DNA of 64,000 nt, taken from Mycolicibacterium sediminis (GTDB lineage Bacteria > Actinomycetota > Actinomycetes > Mycobacteriales > Mycobacteriaceae). A model generated the notes under the pieces. It was given only the letters and a program-made list of their open reading frames with translations. It ran no database searches and had not been told where the DNA came from. The stretch spans positions 1,054,001 to 1,118,000 of the forward strand of contig NZ_AP022588.1 in NCBI RefSeq assembly GCF_010731735.1. Direction: 5' to 3'. Both the position numbers and the translations under genes were made by a program. This document shows positions 33,462-43,821 of the stretch, piece after piece (position 1 is the stretch's first letter; each line of letters begins with the position of its first letter).

Positions 33462-34382
33462 ATGCACTCGGCTCACACTTGGCCGATAGCGGCCAACATG
33501 CTCGGGTTCGGCAACCGGGCACCTGACGGCGGCCACATCAAGGACGCGCCGTCCACGGTGTGGGCCGGGCAACTGCGCCAGGTACGCGAGTTGGGCTTCG
33601 ACTTCATCGACCCCACCGATGCCTGGGTCCCCCTGGCCGCCCTGTCCGACGATCGCGTCGAGGAGTTCCGCTCCGTCCTGAGCGGTGAGGGATTGGCGAT
33701 CTCCTCCATCTCGATGACGCGCAACTCGGTCGTCGACGTCGACAACGGTCCGCAGAACCTCGCCGACGCGCACCGCCTCATCGACCTCGCACCGTCCTTC
33801 GGCGCGACCATCGTCAACACCGGCTTCATGCAGGCGATCACTCCCGCACAGAGCGAGCAGATCTGGTTCTGGTTGGTCGACGGCCACGTCGACGACCCGG
33901 CGCTGCGTGACCTGGCGGTCGAGCGCATTCGCGAGCTGGGGGACCACGCCCGGACCAACGGGATCGAACTGAGTCTCGAGATGTACGAGGACACCTACAT
34001 CGGGACCCCCGCCGAGGCGGTCCGCTTCATCCGCGACGTCGATCACGACGCGGTGGGCCTCAACCCCGACCTGGGCAACCTGGTTCGACTACACCGGCCG
34101 GTGCCGCACTTCAGCGAGATGTACGCCGAGGTGCTCCCCCACTCGAACTTCTGGCACATCAAGAACTACTCGCGCGACTTCGATCCGGCGACTGGGGCCT
34201 ACAGTTCCGCTCCGATGCCGTTGAAGTACGGCTACGTCAACTACCGCCAGATGATCCGGCTGGCACTGGATCTGGGCTTCACCGGTCCGTTCTGCTGCGA
34301 GCACTACGGCTCCGACTCCCTCGGCGTGTGCGCCGAGAACCGTGAGTACATCCAGCAGGTCCTCACCTCCGCACTCGCCTGA
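33462..34382 (+). CDS. Xylose isomerase-like TIM-barrel protein, possible sugar-acid decarboxylase or isomerase
   Basis: The 306-residue protein has the AP_endonuc_2 (xylose isomerase-like) fold. Metal-ligand-like residues occur in LSLEMYED (Glu), LNPDLGN (Asp), FWHIKNY (His) and CCEHYG (Glu). Members are sugar isomerases or epimerases, and one, OiaC, is a 3-oxo-isoapionate decarboxylase that yields L-erythrulose. Since L-erythrulose-processing genes lie next door under a shared regulator, a decarboxylase acting on a 3-oxo sugar acid is the favoured guess. An isomerase is the alternative. GGAGG precedes the ATG by 6 nt. It leads the three-gene unit. Confidence 0.75.
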   Translation: MHSAHTWPIAANMLGFGNRAPDGGHIKDAPSTVWAGQLRQVRELGFDFIDPTDAWVPLAALSDDRVEEFRSVLSGEGLAISSISMTRNSVVDVDNGPQNLADAHRLIDLAPSFGATIVNTGFMQAITPAQSEQIWFWLVDGHVDDPALRDLAVERIRELGDHARTNGIELSLEMYEDTYIGTPAEAVRFIRDVDHDAVGLNPDLGNLVRLHRPVPHFSEMYAEVLPHSNFWHIKNYSRDFDPATGAYSSAPMPLKYGYVNYRQMIRLALDLGFTGPFCCEHYGSDSLGVCAENREYIQQVLTSALA

Positions 34383-34405
34383 CCGTCAACCCGAAGGGCA
34401 TCGCC

Positions 34406-35368
34406 ATGAAGCAGATCAACACCGTCACCGTCGTCGGCGCCGGCTACATGGGCGGCGGCATCGCGCAGGTCCTCGCCCTCAACGGGTTTCGGGTCCAGAT
34501 CGCCGACGTCAGCGTCGAGGCCACCCGCGAGGCCCTCACCCGGCTCGAGCGGGAGGCCAGGGAGTTCGAGGACCAGGGCCTGTTCGGCGAGGGCAGCGCG
34601 GACACCATCATGGGGAACCTCACCGCCGGCGAGAGCCTCGACGCCGCCGTCTCCGACGTCGACTTCGTGATGGAGGCCGTCTTCGAGGATCCCGACGTCA
34701 AGAAGGAAGTCCTGGCACGGATCTGCGCGAGCGCTCGTCCCGACGCGATCATCGGCACCAACACCTCCACCATCCCGGTCAAGGTCCTGGTCGATGCGGT
34801 CACGAACCCCGAGCGGTTCCTCACCGTCCACTTCTCCAACCCTGCGCCCTTCATCCCTGGCGTGGAGCTGGTCGCGGGAGAGGCCACCACGCAGGACGTC
34901 ATCGATTCGGTCAAGGACCTCCTCGTGCGGGCGGGCTGTGAGGGCGCGCAAGTTGCCGACACACCCGGCATGGCGCTGAACCGCCTGCAGTACGCACTTC
35001 TGAAGGAGGCGACGCTGATCGTCGAACAGGGTGTGGCCACGAAGGAGGACGTCGACACCATCGTGCGCACCACCTTCGGCTTCCGGCTCGGCTTCTTCGG
35101 TCCGTTCGCCATCGCCGATCAAGCCGGACTCGACGTGTACGTCAAGGGATTCCGCACTCTGGAGAACGAGTTCGGTGAGCGCATGGCCACGCCCAAGCTC
35201 CTGGTGGACAACGTCGACGCGGGCCGTCACGGCACCAAGAACGGCAAGGGGTGGACGGGCGACTTCGACGACGAGACCAAGGCCGCCGTCATCGCCTACC
35301 GGAACAAGGCCTACTCCCGCATGGGCGACCTCTTGCGTGAACTCGGACCCGCACCGAAGGGATCCTGA
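34406..35368 (+). CDS. 3-hydroxyacyl-CoA dehydrogenase-fold (lambda-crystallin-like) dehydrogenase
   Basis: The 320-residue protein has an NAD loop, VVGAGYMGGGI, near residue 10. It keeps the 3HAD catalytic pair H142 (TVHFSNPAP) and E154 (GVELV), spaced exactly as H158-E170 in human 3HAD. Lambda-crystallin, a member of this fold, oxidises C3 of L-gulonate. The setting (GntP sugar-acid permease, TIM-barrel protein, tetrulose-phosphate genes) suggests a similar C3 oxidation of a sugar acid, not fatty acid beta-oxidation. It is 23 bp after the TIM-barrel gene and 40 bp before the permease gene. Confidence 0.82.
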   Translation: MKQINTVTVVGAGYMGGGIAQVLALNGFRVQIADVSVEATREALTRLEREAREFEDQGLFGEGSADTIMGNLTAGESLDAAVSDVDFVMEAVFEDPDVKKEVLARICASARPDAIIGTNTSTIPVKVLVDAVTNPERFLTVHFSNPAPFIPGVELVAGEATTQDVIDSVKDLLVRAGCEGAQVADTPGMALNRLQYALLKEATLIVEQGVATKEDVDTIVRTTFGFRLGFFGPFAIADQAGLDVYVKGFRTLENEFGERMATPKLLVDNVDAGRHGTKNGKGWTGDFDDETKAAVIAYRNKAYSRMGDLLRELGPAPKGS

Positions 35369-35408
35369 CCGACCGTCTCGAACGCCAGTCAACTCGGAGG
35401 GAAATCCC

Positions 35409-36809
35409 ATGGACGACGTAGTCCTAGCTGAGCGGCCCACCGCCGTGCTCATCGCCATCGCACTGGTAGCGATCGCGGTGCTGCTCTTCCTGATCGTCAA
35501 GGTCAGGTTGCATGCCTTCTTCTCGCTGATCGTCGTCAGCGTGCTGACAGGCCTCGCGGCGGGGATCGGCATGGGCGACGTCGTCAGCGTGGTCATCGAC
35601 GGCTTCAGCACCACCGTCGGCACCGTGGCGTTGCTCGTCGGCTTCGGCGCCGTACTTGGCCGTCTCGTCGAGATGACCGGCGGCGCACAGACACTGGCCG
35701 ACAAGATGCTGGAGCGATTCGGAGAGAAACGGGCGCCGCTCGCACTCGCCGTCGCCTCGCTGTTCTACGCGTTCCCGATCTTCCTGGACGCCGGCTTCAT
35801 CGTCATGCTGCCCATCATCTACACCGTGGCTCGGCGCCTGGGCGGCTCGTTCATGCTGTACGTGCTGCCGTCGATCGGCGCGTTCCTGATGATGCACGCG
35901 CTAACCCCTCCGCATCCTGGCCCCACCGCGGCGGCCACGGTGATGGGCGCCGACATCGGGATGGTCGTCATCGTGGCGCTGCTGGTGGGTCTACCGACGT
36001 GGTACCTCGCCGGCTACCGGCTGGGCTTGCTCATCGCCAAGCGCTATCCGAACATGCCGGTACCCAACCTGCTCGGCGAGCCGAAGGACTATCCCGAGGA
36101 CGAGCGACCGGGCTTCTGGACCATCATGTGCGTCCTGCTGTTGCCGTTGGGTCTGATCTTCTTCAACACGGTGTTCTCGACGCTCGAGGCGGACGGCGCC
36201 GTGACCGACGACAACATCGCCTATCAGTTGTCCCGTCTGATCGGCACGACCTCGATGGCCCTGCTCATCACCGTCCTCCTGGCGATGCTGTTGTTCTACG
36301 TCGTGCCGCGGCGCCGACGCGGCGAGTCGGTCGGCGGCCTGCTGGAGGACCTGGTCGACGACGCGCTGGCGCCGGTCTGCTCGATCATCCTGATCACCGG
36401 CGCGGGCGGCGCCTTCGGCAAGATCCTCACCGAGACCGGGATCGGTCAGACGCTGGCGGACGGTCTGGACGCGATGGGGCTGCCAATCATGCTCTCCGGC
36501 TTCCTGATCGCGATCATCTTCCGCGTCGCCCAGGGTTCGGCCACCGTCGCGGCGACGACCGCAGGCTCGATCATGGCCCCCGCCGTGACGTCGATGAACC
36601 TCGGCGCGATCGCCCTCGCCGCGGTCGTCGTCGGCATCTGCGCCGGCTCCATCACGTTCTCGCACGTCAACGACTCCGGCTTCTGGCTGATCGGCCGGTT
36701 CTGCGGCTTCGACACCGTGACCACGCTGAAGACCTGGACGGTCGTCGCGACGGCCATCGGCTTCATGTCCTTCGCGCTGGCATCGGTGGTCTACGTCGTC
36801 GCCAGCTGA
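35409..36809 (+). CDS. GntP-family sugar-acid:H+ symporter
   Basis: The 466-residue membrane protein has about 12-14 hydrophobic segments and GntP landmarks: FPIFLDAGFIVMLPI, ALTPPHPGPTAAA and RVAQGSATVAATT. GntP permeases import gluconate, other aldonates, D-serine or glycerate. GGAGGG lies 6-7 nt before ATG 35409. As the last gene of the unit it supplies the acidic substrate for the C3 dehydrogenase and TIM-barrel enzyme. Confidence 0.9.
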   Translation: MDDVVLAERPTAVLIAIALVAIAVLLFLIVKVRLHAFFSLIVVSVLTGLAAGIGMGDVVSVVIDGFSTTVGTVALLVGFGAVLGRLVEMTGGAQTLADKMLERFGEKRAPLALAVASLFYAFPIFLDAGFIVMLPIIYTVARRLGGSFMLYVLPSIGAFLMMHALTPPHPGPTAAATVMGADIGMVVIVALLVGLPTWYLAGYRLGLLIAKRYPNMPVPNLLGEPKDYPEDERPGFWTIMCVLLLPLGLIFFNTVFSTLEADGAVTDDNIAYQLSRLIGTTSMALLITVLLAMLLFYVVPRRRRGESVGGLLEDLVDDALAPVCSIILITGAGGAFGKILTETGIGQTLADGLDAMGLPIMLSGFLIAIIFRVAQGSATVAATTAGSIMAPAVTSMNLGAIALAAVVVGICAGSITFSHVNDSGFWLIGRFCGFDTVTTLKTWTVVATAIGFMSFALASVVYVVAS

Positions 36810-36824
36810 CGGCGTCGGCCCCGA

Positions 36825-36911
36825 TCAGATCTGGACCTGCCCGCCGTCGACGAGCAGCTCGGCGCCGGTCATGAAGCTGCTCCCGTCGGACGCCAGGAAG
36901 GGGACGAGGCT
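36825..36911 (-). pseudogene. 3' remnant of a short-chain dehydrogenase gene
   Basis: About 27 minus-strand codons ending at the stop at 36825-36827 encode VPFLASDGSSFMTGAELLVD followed by GGQVQI. This is the near-invariant C-terminus of classical SDRs (xFLaSdxxxxitGxxlxVDGG). No upstream SDR sequence remains: the next minus-strand gene ends at 36919. It is thus a truncated tail left by deletion or rearrangement at the edge of the sugar-acid cluster. Confidence 0.7.
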
Positions 36912-36918
36912 CCGGTGG

Positions 36919-37737
36919 TCAGCCCGGCGTGGACTCGCCGTCGGTCCGCCGGCGGGCGCGGGCGCGGGCGAGGGCGAGTTCGGTCCCGAGTTCGACGCGC
37001 GTATCCGGTTCGTCCACATAGGTCCGCAGGAAGCTCAGGAGTCCGGATGGATTCACGTCGAACCTGCGGCAGTCCACCTCGATCATGGGCGCGGGCGGCA
37101 GGCGGTCGATCCGCCACAGCACGGTTGTGTGGCGGCGGTCCCAGTCTGCGTTCGCGTATCCGAACACCATGATGACCGGGTGGCCGTGGAATCCCCGCTC
37201 GATTCCGGCGACCGCGGACCAGTCCAGCCGCGACTCGAAGCTCCACCCGCGCTGAGAGATTCCCGACTCCGACAGCGTGATGCCACCACGCTGGAGTCGC
37301 CGCATGGCCGCGGCCACACCGAACGACGCGAAGAAGAGGCCCACGGCTCCCAGTAGGGCGGAAAGGCCGCTGACCCCGATCTGGATGGCGGCGCCCACGC
37401 CGAGAATTCCGAAGCAGCTCGTCAATGCGACGAGGATCGCGAATGGCGCAGCAGCGCAACGCACCTCGGTGCCCTCGGCAACCGTGCGCACGGCCGACGA
37501 CAGCTCGCGGCGATCACGGCGGATCACCACCCCGAAGGCCGCCGCGAGCGCCATCGCCGTCGCGAACAGCAGGCAGTAGACCAATGCCGCCGTGTTGCCC
37601 CCGGTGGCGAGGAGCCCGCCGACGACGATCGACAGGACGCCGATCCCCAGGACCACCGCGGTCGCCAGGTGATCCTTCAGACCGGCGCGTGGCCCCGGCC
37701 AGGCGTCGGCCGAACCGTCGTCGACCACGGCGCTCAC
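36919..37737 (-). CDS. Hypothetical membrane protein
   Basis: The 272-residue protein (GTG start at 37737, just downstream of the aspartase stop) has two N-terminal hydrophobic segments (about 20-60), then two more (about 90-140), forming two hairpins. A cytoplasmic C-terminal part follows with SESGISQRGWSFESRLDWSAV, a PH-like bacterial pattern. An Arg-rich tail ends it. Function is unknown. It may be a readthrough partner of the aspartase operon, but the 20-bp gap carries no strong ribosome site. Confidence 0.6.
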   Translation of the reverse strand: MSAVVDDGSADAWPGPRAGLKDHLATAVVLGIGVLSIVVGGLLATGGNTAALVYCLLFATAMALAAAFGVVIRRDRRELSSAVRTVAEGTEVRCAAAPFAILVALTSCFGILGVGAAIQIGVSGLSALLGAVGLFFASFGVAAAMRRLQRGGITLSESGISQRGWSFESRLDWSAVAGIERGFHGHPVIMVFGYANADWDRRHTTVLWRIDRLPPAPMIEVDCRRFDVNPSGLLSFLRTYVDEPDTRVELGTELALARARARRRTDGESTPG

Positions 37738-37757
37738 GCTACCGACCCGGCGGTGCC

Positions 37758-39172
<1,415 letters not shown>

Positions 39173-39176
<4 letters not shown>

Positions 39177-40345
39177 GACGGGCCACCTTCGGGGTCGATC
39201 AGACGGCGGCGTGTGCCGGTGTCCGTCGCGGCGTCCAGCAGCGTCAGCGCCAGTGCGGCCGCGCCGTCCACCACCGCGCGGTCGGCGGCCGCGGTGACGG
39301 CGGCGGCCGCGAACTCCGGTTGATGGTTCACGGCGGGCAGCGAGTCGATGCCGATGTACGGGTGGATCGCGGCGATCCGCTGTGACACGTTCCCCATGTC
39401 GGTCGACGCCCGGTTCATGAGGGAGTCCGCCCCCGTGCTGAACCGGCGGCCCCGCTCCTCGGCACGGCGGACGTAGAGGTCGAGCAGGGCGTCGTCGTTG
39501 CGGAACTCCGCGTACGGCTTGCTCTCCGGGGTGATCGTCAACTCGCATCCGGTCGCCCAGGCGCCGGCTTCGAAGCACCGGTTGACCCGCTGCTCCAGCC
39601 CGTCCAGCTCCGCCAGGGAACCCGCGCGCACGTACCAGCGCCCCTCGGTGCGCTGCGGGATGGCGTTGGGCGCCTCGCCGCCGCTGGTCATGATCCCGTG
39701 CACCCGGACACCGTGCGGAAGCTGTTGCCGCAGCAGGCCGATCGCGACCTGAGCGACGGTGAACGCGTCGGCGGCGTTGACGCCCCTGTCCGGATACGCC
39801 GCCGCGTGTGCGGCCTTGCCGTCGTAACGGATGTGGCTGTGCGACACGGCGTACGGCTCGGCGCGGGCCACGTCGACCGGACCGGGGTGCACCATGGCGG
39901 CCGCGTGCACCCCACCGAACCCGCCGCGGTCCAGCATCTCGATCTTGCCGCCGCCACCCTCCTCGGCCGGAGTGCCCAGCACCGAGAGGGTGATGCCGAG
40001 ATCGTCGACGTACGGCGCCAACGCGAGTGCCGCGCCCGTCGAGATGGCGGCGATGACGTTGTGTCCGCAGGCGTGCCCGAGGCCGGGCAGCGCGTCGTAC
40101 TCGGCGCACACCGCCAGGTGTAGCGGGCCGGATCCGCGGCGCGCGGCGAAGGCCGTCGGCAGTCCCGCGTAGTTCTCCTCGATCGCGAACCCGGCGTCGG
40201 CGAGGTCGCCGGCGACCCGGGCGCAGGACCGGACCTCCTCCCACGCGATCTCGGGGTGTGCGTGCAGGTCGTGTGACAGCCGCAGGATCGTGTCGGTGGC
40301 GCGGCCGGCGGCATCGCGGACGCCGTCGGCGAGTGTGGTGCTCAT
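39173..40345 (-). CDS. M20-family amidohydrolase (AbgB/IAA-conjugate hydrolase-like)
   Basis: The 390-residue metallohydrolase has M20 metal and catalytic motifs: CAEYDALPGLGHACGHN (metal Asp/His and catalytic region), GTPAEEGGGGKIEML (Glu pair) and a C-terminal AIHPYIGID. The EYDALPGLGHACGHN form is that of AbgB-like aminoacylases that cleave amide-linked amino acids. It starts at ATG 40345, overlapping the DUF1028 stop (ATGA), and its own stop overlaps aspA. The arrangement suggests hydrolysis of an N-acyl-aspartate or similar compound to feed aspartase. Confidence 0.85.
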
Positions 40346-41010
40346 AGGTCTCCCGGTACTCCGTAGGAGGGCGCGGCGGTCGGGTCGAGGCCGCGGGTGC
40401 GGTAGTCGCCCTTCTGCGGCGCCCACACCGACCACAGTCGCCGGAGTTCGTCGACCGGGTCGTCGTGCCAGTCGACGCGCAGGTCGGTGACGGGCCAGGG
40501 GACGTCCTCGGTGACCTGCATGCCCGCCGATCGAATCGGGCCCGCCTCCCCGCCGGCGGCGATCGCCGCGGCCAGGCCGTCGAGCAGCCGCTGTTCCAGG
40601 AACGGCGAGTCCGACCCGGTGTATCCGTCGAGCAGCGCGTCGACGACCGCGGCCTCATGGAGCATGTTGCCTGCGGCAGCGCCGTTCTCGGCCGTGCGGT
40701 GGTGGTGTGTGCCCAGCGCGTGACGACCGGTGTGGACGGCGGCGCTGCCCGTGCGGTCGACGACGATCAGCTGCCGGTGGTCGGGGTGGCCGTCGGCCGC
40801 GGTGGCGGCGTCGAGGGCCGCCCGGGCGTCGGCACCACCCGCGAGCGCGTCGAGGGCGACGACGCCGAGGTGGGGATTGGTCACGTTCTGGCTGGCGACC
40901 GCGCCGACGCCGGCGCGCAGGTGCACGCACCGCGAGGCGACGGCCGGACTCGACGACGCGACGATCATCCCGAACGCGGTGCCGTCGCGGACGACCAGGG
41001 ACATCGTCAC
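40342..41010 (-). CDS. DUF1028 family Ntn-hydrolase-like protein
   Basis: The 222-residue protein matches DUF1028: the N-terminus MSLVVRDGTAFGMIVASSSPAV resembles an Ntn-hydrolase/proteasome-like beta-strand start, followed by GVGAVASQNVTNPHLG and GAAAGNML. The family has no general assigned function that I can state with confidence. It recurs beside RidA and amidohydrolase genes. The GTG at 41010 overlaps the RidA stop (GTGA), with an ATG two codons on. Probable role: an amide- or imide-hydrolysing step in the same pathway. Confidence 0.78.
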   Translation of the reverse strand: MTMSLVVRDGTAFGMIVASSSPAVASRCVHLRAGVGAVASQNVTNPHLGVVALDALAGGADARAALDAATAADGHPDHRQLIVVDRTGSAAVHTGRHALGTHHHRTAENGAAAGNMLHEAAVVDALLDGYTGSDSPFLEQRLLDGLAAAIAAGGEAGPIRSAGMQVTEDVPWPVTDLRVDWHDDPVDELRRLWSVWAPQKGDYRTRGLDPTAAPSYGVPGDL

Positions 41011-41450
41011 AAGGTGGCTCCGCTGAGCACGGCGGTGGCGTCGATCTCGACCAGCCACTCCGGCCGGGCCAGGGCGTCGACGACGAGCCCTGTCGAGACC
41101 GGGTAGACGCCCTTGAGCCACCGGCCCATGACGCGGTAGACCGGTTCGCGGTACCGGACGTCGACGAGGTAGACGGTCACCTTGACGATGTCCTTGAGGC
41201 TGCTGCCCGCCTCGTCGAGGAGCATGGCGATGTTGCTCATCGCCTTCTCGGCCTGGGCTTCGACGTCTCCGATGCCGACCGACTCCCGCGTGTCGAGGTC
41301 CTGTCCGATCTGCCCGCGCAGGTAGACCACTCCCCCGGCGACCACCGCCTGGCAGAGGTCGTTGTCGAGGCTCTGCTCGGGGTAGGTGTCCTTGGTGTTG
41401 AACGGACGGATCCGTCGATGCGTGGCCTGTGGCGGCGTGGCGTCGATCAT
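41007..41450 (-). CDS. RidA/YjgF/YER057c family protein
   Basis: The 147-residue protein is of RidA type: QAVVAGGVVYLRGQIGQDL, AQAEKAMSNIAMLLDEAGSS and VKVTVYLVDVRY match the trimeric family. The C-terminal VEIDATAVLSG replaces the usual VEIEAIA, and the classic active Arg segment is altered (ALARPEWLVEID), pointing to a pathway-specific Rid subgroup, not housekeeping RidA. RidA proteins hydrolyse reactive enamines/imines to ketones and ammonia. Such an intermediate could arise from the upstream monooxygenase reaction. Confidence 0.85.
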   Translation of the reverse strand: MIDATPPQATHRRIRPFNTKDTYPEQSLDNDLCQAVVAGGVVYLRGQIGQDLDTRESVGIGDVEAQAEKAMSNIAMLLDEAGSSLKDIVKVTVYLVDVRYREPVYRVMGRWLKGVYPVSTGLVVDALARPEWLVEIDATAVLSGATL

Positions 41451-41480
41451 TGGGGCCGAACTCCTTTCGGGCGGGGCGGG

Positions 41481-42743
41481 TCAGTGGGACGCGAGGGCCG
41501 GGGCGTGGTGCGCGAGATAGCTGCGCTGGATGGCGATCTGGTCGGCGATGAACTTCGCGTCGTGCCACACGCCCCAGATGAAGCTGGATCCGCGGCGGGA
41601 CTGCCACGGCAGCCCGAGGAAGTAGATGCCCGGTTCGGTGGACACTCCCCGCTGATGCCGGGGCTTGCCCGTCTCGTCGAACGCGTCGACCTTCAACCAG
41701 CCGTAGTCGAACGAGAAGCCGACGGCCCAGATGACCGACGTGATTCCCGCTGCGGCGAGGTCGAGTTCGCGGATGGGATGGGTCATGCACTCGGGGTCGT
41801 GCCCGATGATGCGGGCCTCGGGCTCCTCGGGGAGGTCGAGGCCGTTGCGGGTGACGTAGGCGTCGGCCTCGTCGAGCATCGACAGGTAGTTGGCGTCCCC
41901 GTTCTCGACGTTGGTGCGCAGGTCGTCGGCGAAGTGCAGTACGCCGTCGCCGAACGACTCCGCCCGTCCCAGCAGGGTGATGCCGTCGGCTGCGAGGTCG
42001 CGGAAGTCGACGGTGTGCCCGCCGTGGGCTCCGCTGACGGCGATGGTGACGTGCTCGGCGCCACGCGGGGGTGCTGCGGCGTCCCACTTGCCGAGAACCC
42101 CGAGCCACCAGCAGAAGTCGCGGCCGCGGTAGCTGCGCGGCGGCCGATCGTGCGGGCCGACGGCGAGGTAGGTGCGCCTACCGGACCGACGCAGCTCGTC
42201 GGCGATCTGAACCCCGGACGAGCCCGCTCCGACGACGAGGACCGCGCCCTCGGGCAGCTGGTTCGGGTTGCGGTAGCCGCTGGAGTGGATCTGGTGCAGC
42301 CCCGCGTCGGTGGGGACGAGGTCGGGGATCACCGGCTTCTGGAACGCGCCCGTCGCCGCGACGACGTACCGCGCGTCGATGACCCCGTCCGAGGTCTCGA
42401 CGCGGAAGCCGAGGCGTCCGGGGAGCTTCTGCACCGACTGCACCTCGACCCCGGTGCGGATCGGTGCGTCGACCTTCTCGGCGTACGCGACGAGGTAGTC
42501 GGCGACCTCCTCCTTGCCGGCGAACCCGTCCGGGTCGACGTCGAAGTCGAGACCGGGGAACCGGTCGTGCCAGGCGGGACCGTTGGCCACCAGCGAGTCC
42601 CAGCGCCAGGACCGCCACCGTTCGGCGATGCGGTCACGTTCGACGACGAGGTGCGGCACGCCGTGGGCGCCCAAATGCTCGCTCATCGCGATGCCGGCCT
42701 GGCCGGCGCCCACGACGAGCACCTCGGTCTCTTGGATGGACAA
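41481..42743 (-). CDS. Flavin-containing monooxygenase
   Basis: From a TTG start at 42743 (GGAGG 5 nt upstream) the protein has 420 residues. An in-frame ATG at 42800 is less well placed. It has FAD loop VVGAGQAGIAMSEHLG, NADPH loop VVGAGSSGVQIADELR, and between them the FMO-like HSSGYRNP and an ATG motif (VVAATGAF). It would oxygenate a nitrogen- or sulfur-containing substrate using NADPH and O2. It leads the operon RidA-DUF1028-M20-aspartase. A LysR box lies 87 bp upstream. Confidence 0.86.
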   Translation of the reverse strand: MSIQETEVLVVGAGQAGIAMSEHLGAHGVPHLVVERDRIAERWRSWRWDSLVANGPAWHDRFPGLDFDVDPDGFAGKEEVADYLVAYAEKVDAPIRTGVEVQSVQKLPGRLGFRVETSDGVIDARYVVAATGAFQKPVIPDLVPTDAGLHQIHSSGYRNPNQLPEGAVLVVGAGSSGVQIADELRRSGRRTYLAVGPHDRPPRSYRGRDFCWWLGVLGKWDAAAPPRGAEHVTIAVSGAHGGHTVDFRDLAADGITLLGRAESFGDGVLHFADDLRTNVENGDANYLSMLDEADAYVTRNGLDLPEEPEARIIGHDPECMTHPIRELDLAAAGITSVIWAVGFSFDYGWLKVDAFDETGKPRHQRGVSTEPGIYFLGLPWQSRRGSSFIWGVWHDAKFIADQIAIQRSYLAHHAPALASH

Positions 42744-42829
42744 TTCGACCTCCTGCTGGCGGGTGAACTCTGCTGTCCATGATTCGGCCGCCCCGTGCAT
42801 CTGTACAGCGCATTAAGTCGATGACTGAC

Positions 42830-42844
42830 ATCGGTTGAACCGAT
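42830..42844. promoter_or_regulatory. LysR-type box ATCGGTT-G-AACCGAT upstream of FMO operon
   Basis: This is a perfect 7-1-7 palindrome that contains the LysR T-N11-A spacing (T 42831, A 42843). It lies between the 3' end of the LysR gene and the monooxygenase start. A related site is found at 43822-43836. Confidence 0.7.
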
Positions 42845-42875
42845 CTACGCAGCTCATCGACGCGCTGACGTGTCG

Positions 42876-43808
42876 TCAGGTCGGCGTTCGACCCAGCGCC
42901 CGGTCGCTCGAGCCACCGAACAGGTCACGGCACAGCTCGGCGACGACGCTCGCCCGGCGGGTGGGCCGCGCCGCGGCGGAGGTGAAGAGGACAACGGTGA
43001 TGCCGGGCGGATCGCCACCGATCGGGACTGCCGCGACGGCGTGGCCGTCGAGCGCCATCGGAACCGCCGCGCGCAGGTTGAGCACCGTGTACGCCAGGCC
43101 GCGCCCCACGAGCGCCCGGCACGTCTCGACCGTCGTGGAGCGGAAGCGGATCTCGGGAACGACGCCCGAGGCCTCGAACACGCGCCGGAAGTAGTCGCGG
43201 CTGTGCGGCAGGTCGAGCAGCGCCATGGGCTCGTCCGCGAGTTCGGCGAGGTCGAGCTGGTCGCGCTGCGCCAGGCGGTGCGAGCCGGACACCAGCGCGT
43301 ATGGCGACAGCGTGAACAGGGGCCACCGCTTCAACTTGGTCTCGTCGACCAGGTCGTAGCCGATGCCGAGTTCGAACGTGCCGTTGGCGACGCCCTCGGT
43401 CAGGTCGGCGAGGTCGACCTCGGTCGTCTGCAGGTGCAGCCGTGGCAGCTTCTCGGCGGCGGCCGACAGCAGCTCGGGCAGCAGGTAGGGCGCGGCGACG
43501 GCGTAACAGCCGACCGACAGCGTGCCGCCCAGCGAGGTGCCCAGCCCCTGGGCCACCGCGCGGAGGTCCGACGCCGACGTGAGCAGCTGACGGCTCGCGA
43601 CGAGGAGTTCGCGGCCGGCCGGCGTCAAAGTCACGCCGCGGGCGTGATGCCGCACGAACAACTGCACCGACAGGGCGGTCTCCAGGTCGGCCAGTGCCGC
43701 CGACATCGCCGACTGCGAGAGATGGACCGAGGCGGCCGCCCTGGTGACGCTGCCGGTCTCGGCCACGGCGACGAAGTACTCCAGCTGTCGGAGTGTGTAG
43801 TCGGACAT
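42876..43808 (-). CDS. LysR-family transcriptional regulator
   Basis: The 310-residue regulator has a typical LysR N-terminal HTH (LRQLEYFVAVAETGSVTRAA, then VHLSQSAMSAALADLE) and a C-terminal substrate-binding domain. I chose ATG 43808, with GAGGTGG 5 nt upstream, over the in-frame ATG at 43823. It is upstream of the FMO operon on the same strand and divergent from the MHS transporter. It probably activates both in response to the imported substrate. Confidence 0.88.
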   Translation of the reverse strand: MSDYTLRQLEYFVAVAETGSVTRAAASVHLSQSAMSAALADLETALSVQLFVRHHARGVTLTPAGRELLVASRQLLTSASDLRAVAQGLGTSLGGTLSVGCYAVAAPYLLPELLSAAAEKLPRLHLQTTEVDLADLTEGVANGTFELGIGYDLVDETKLKRWPLFTLSPYALVSGSHRLAQRDQLDLAELADEPMALLDLPHSRDYFRRVFEASGVVPEIRFRSTTVETCRALVGRGLAYTVLNLRAAVPMALDGHAVAAVPIGGDPPGITVVLFTSAAARPTRRASVVAELCRDLFGGSSDRALGRTPT

Positions 43809-43821
43809 CGCACCACCTCGC

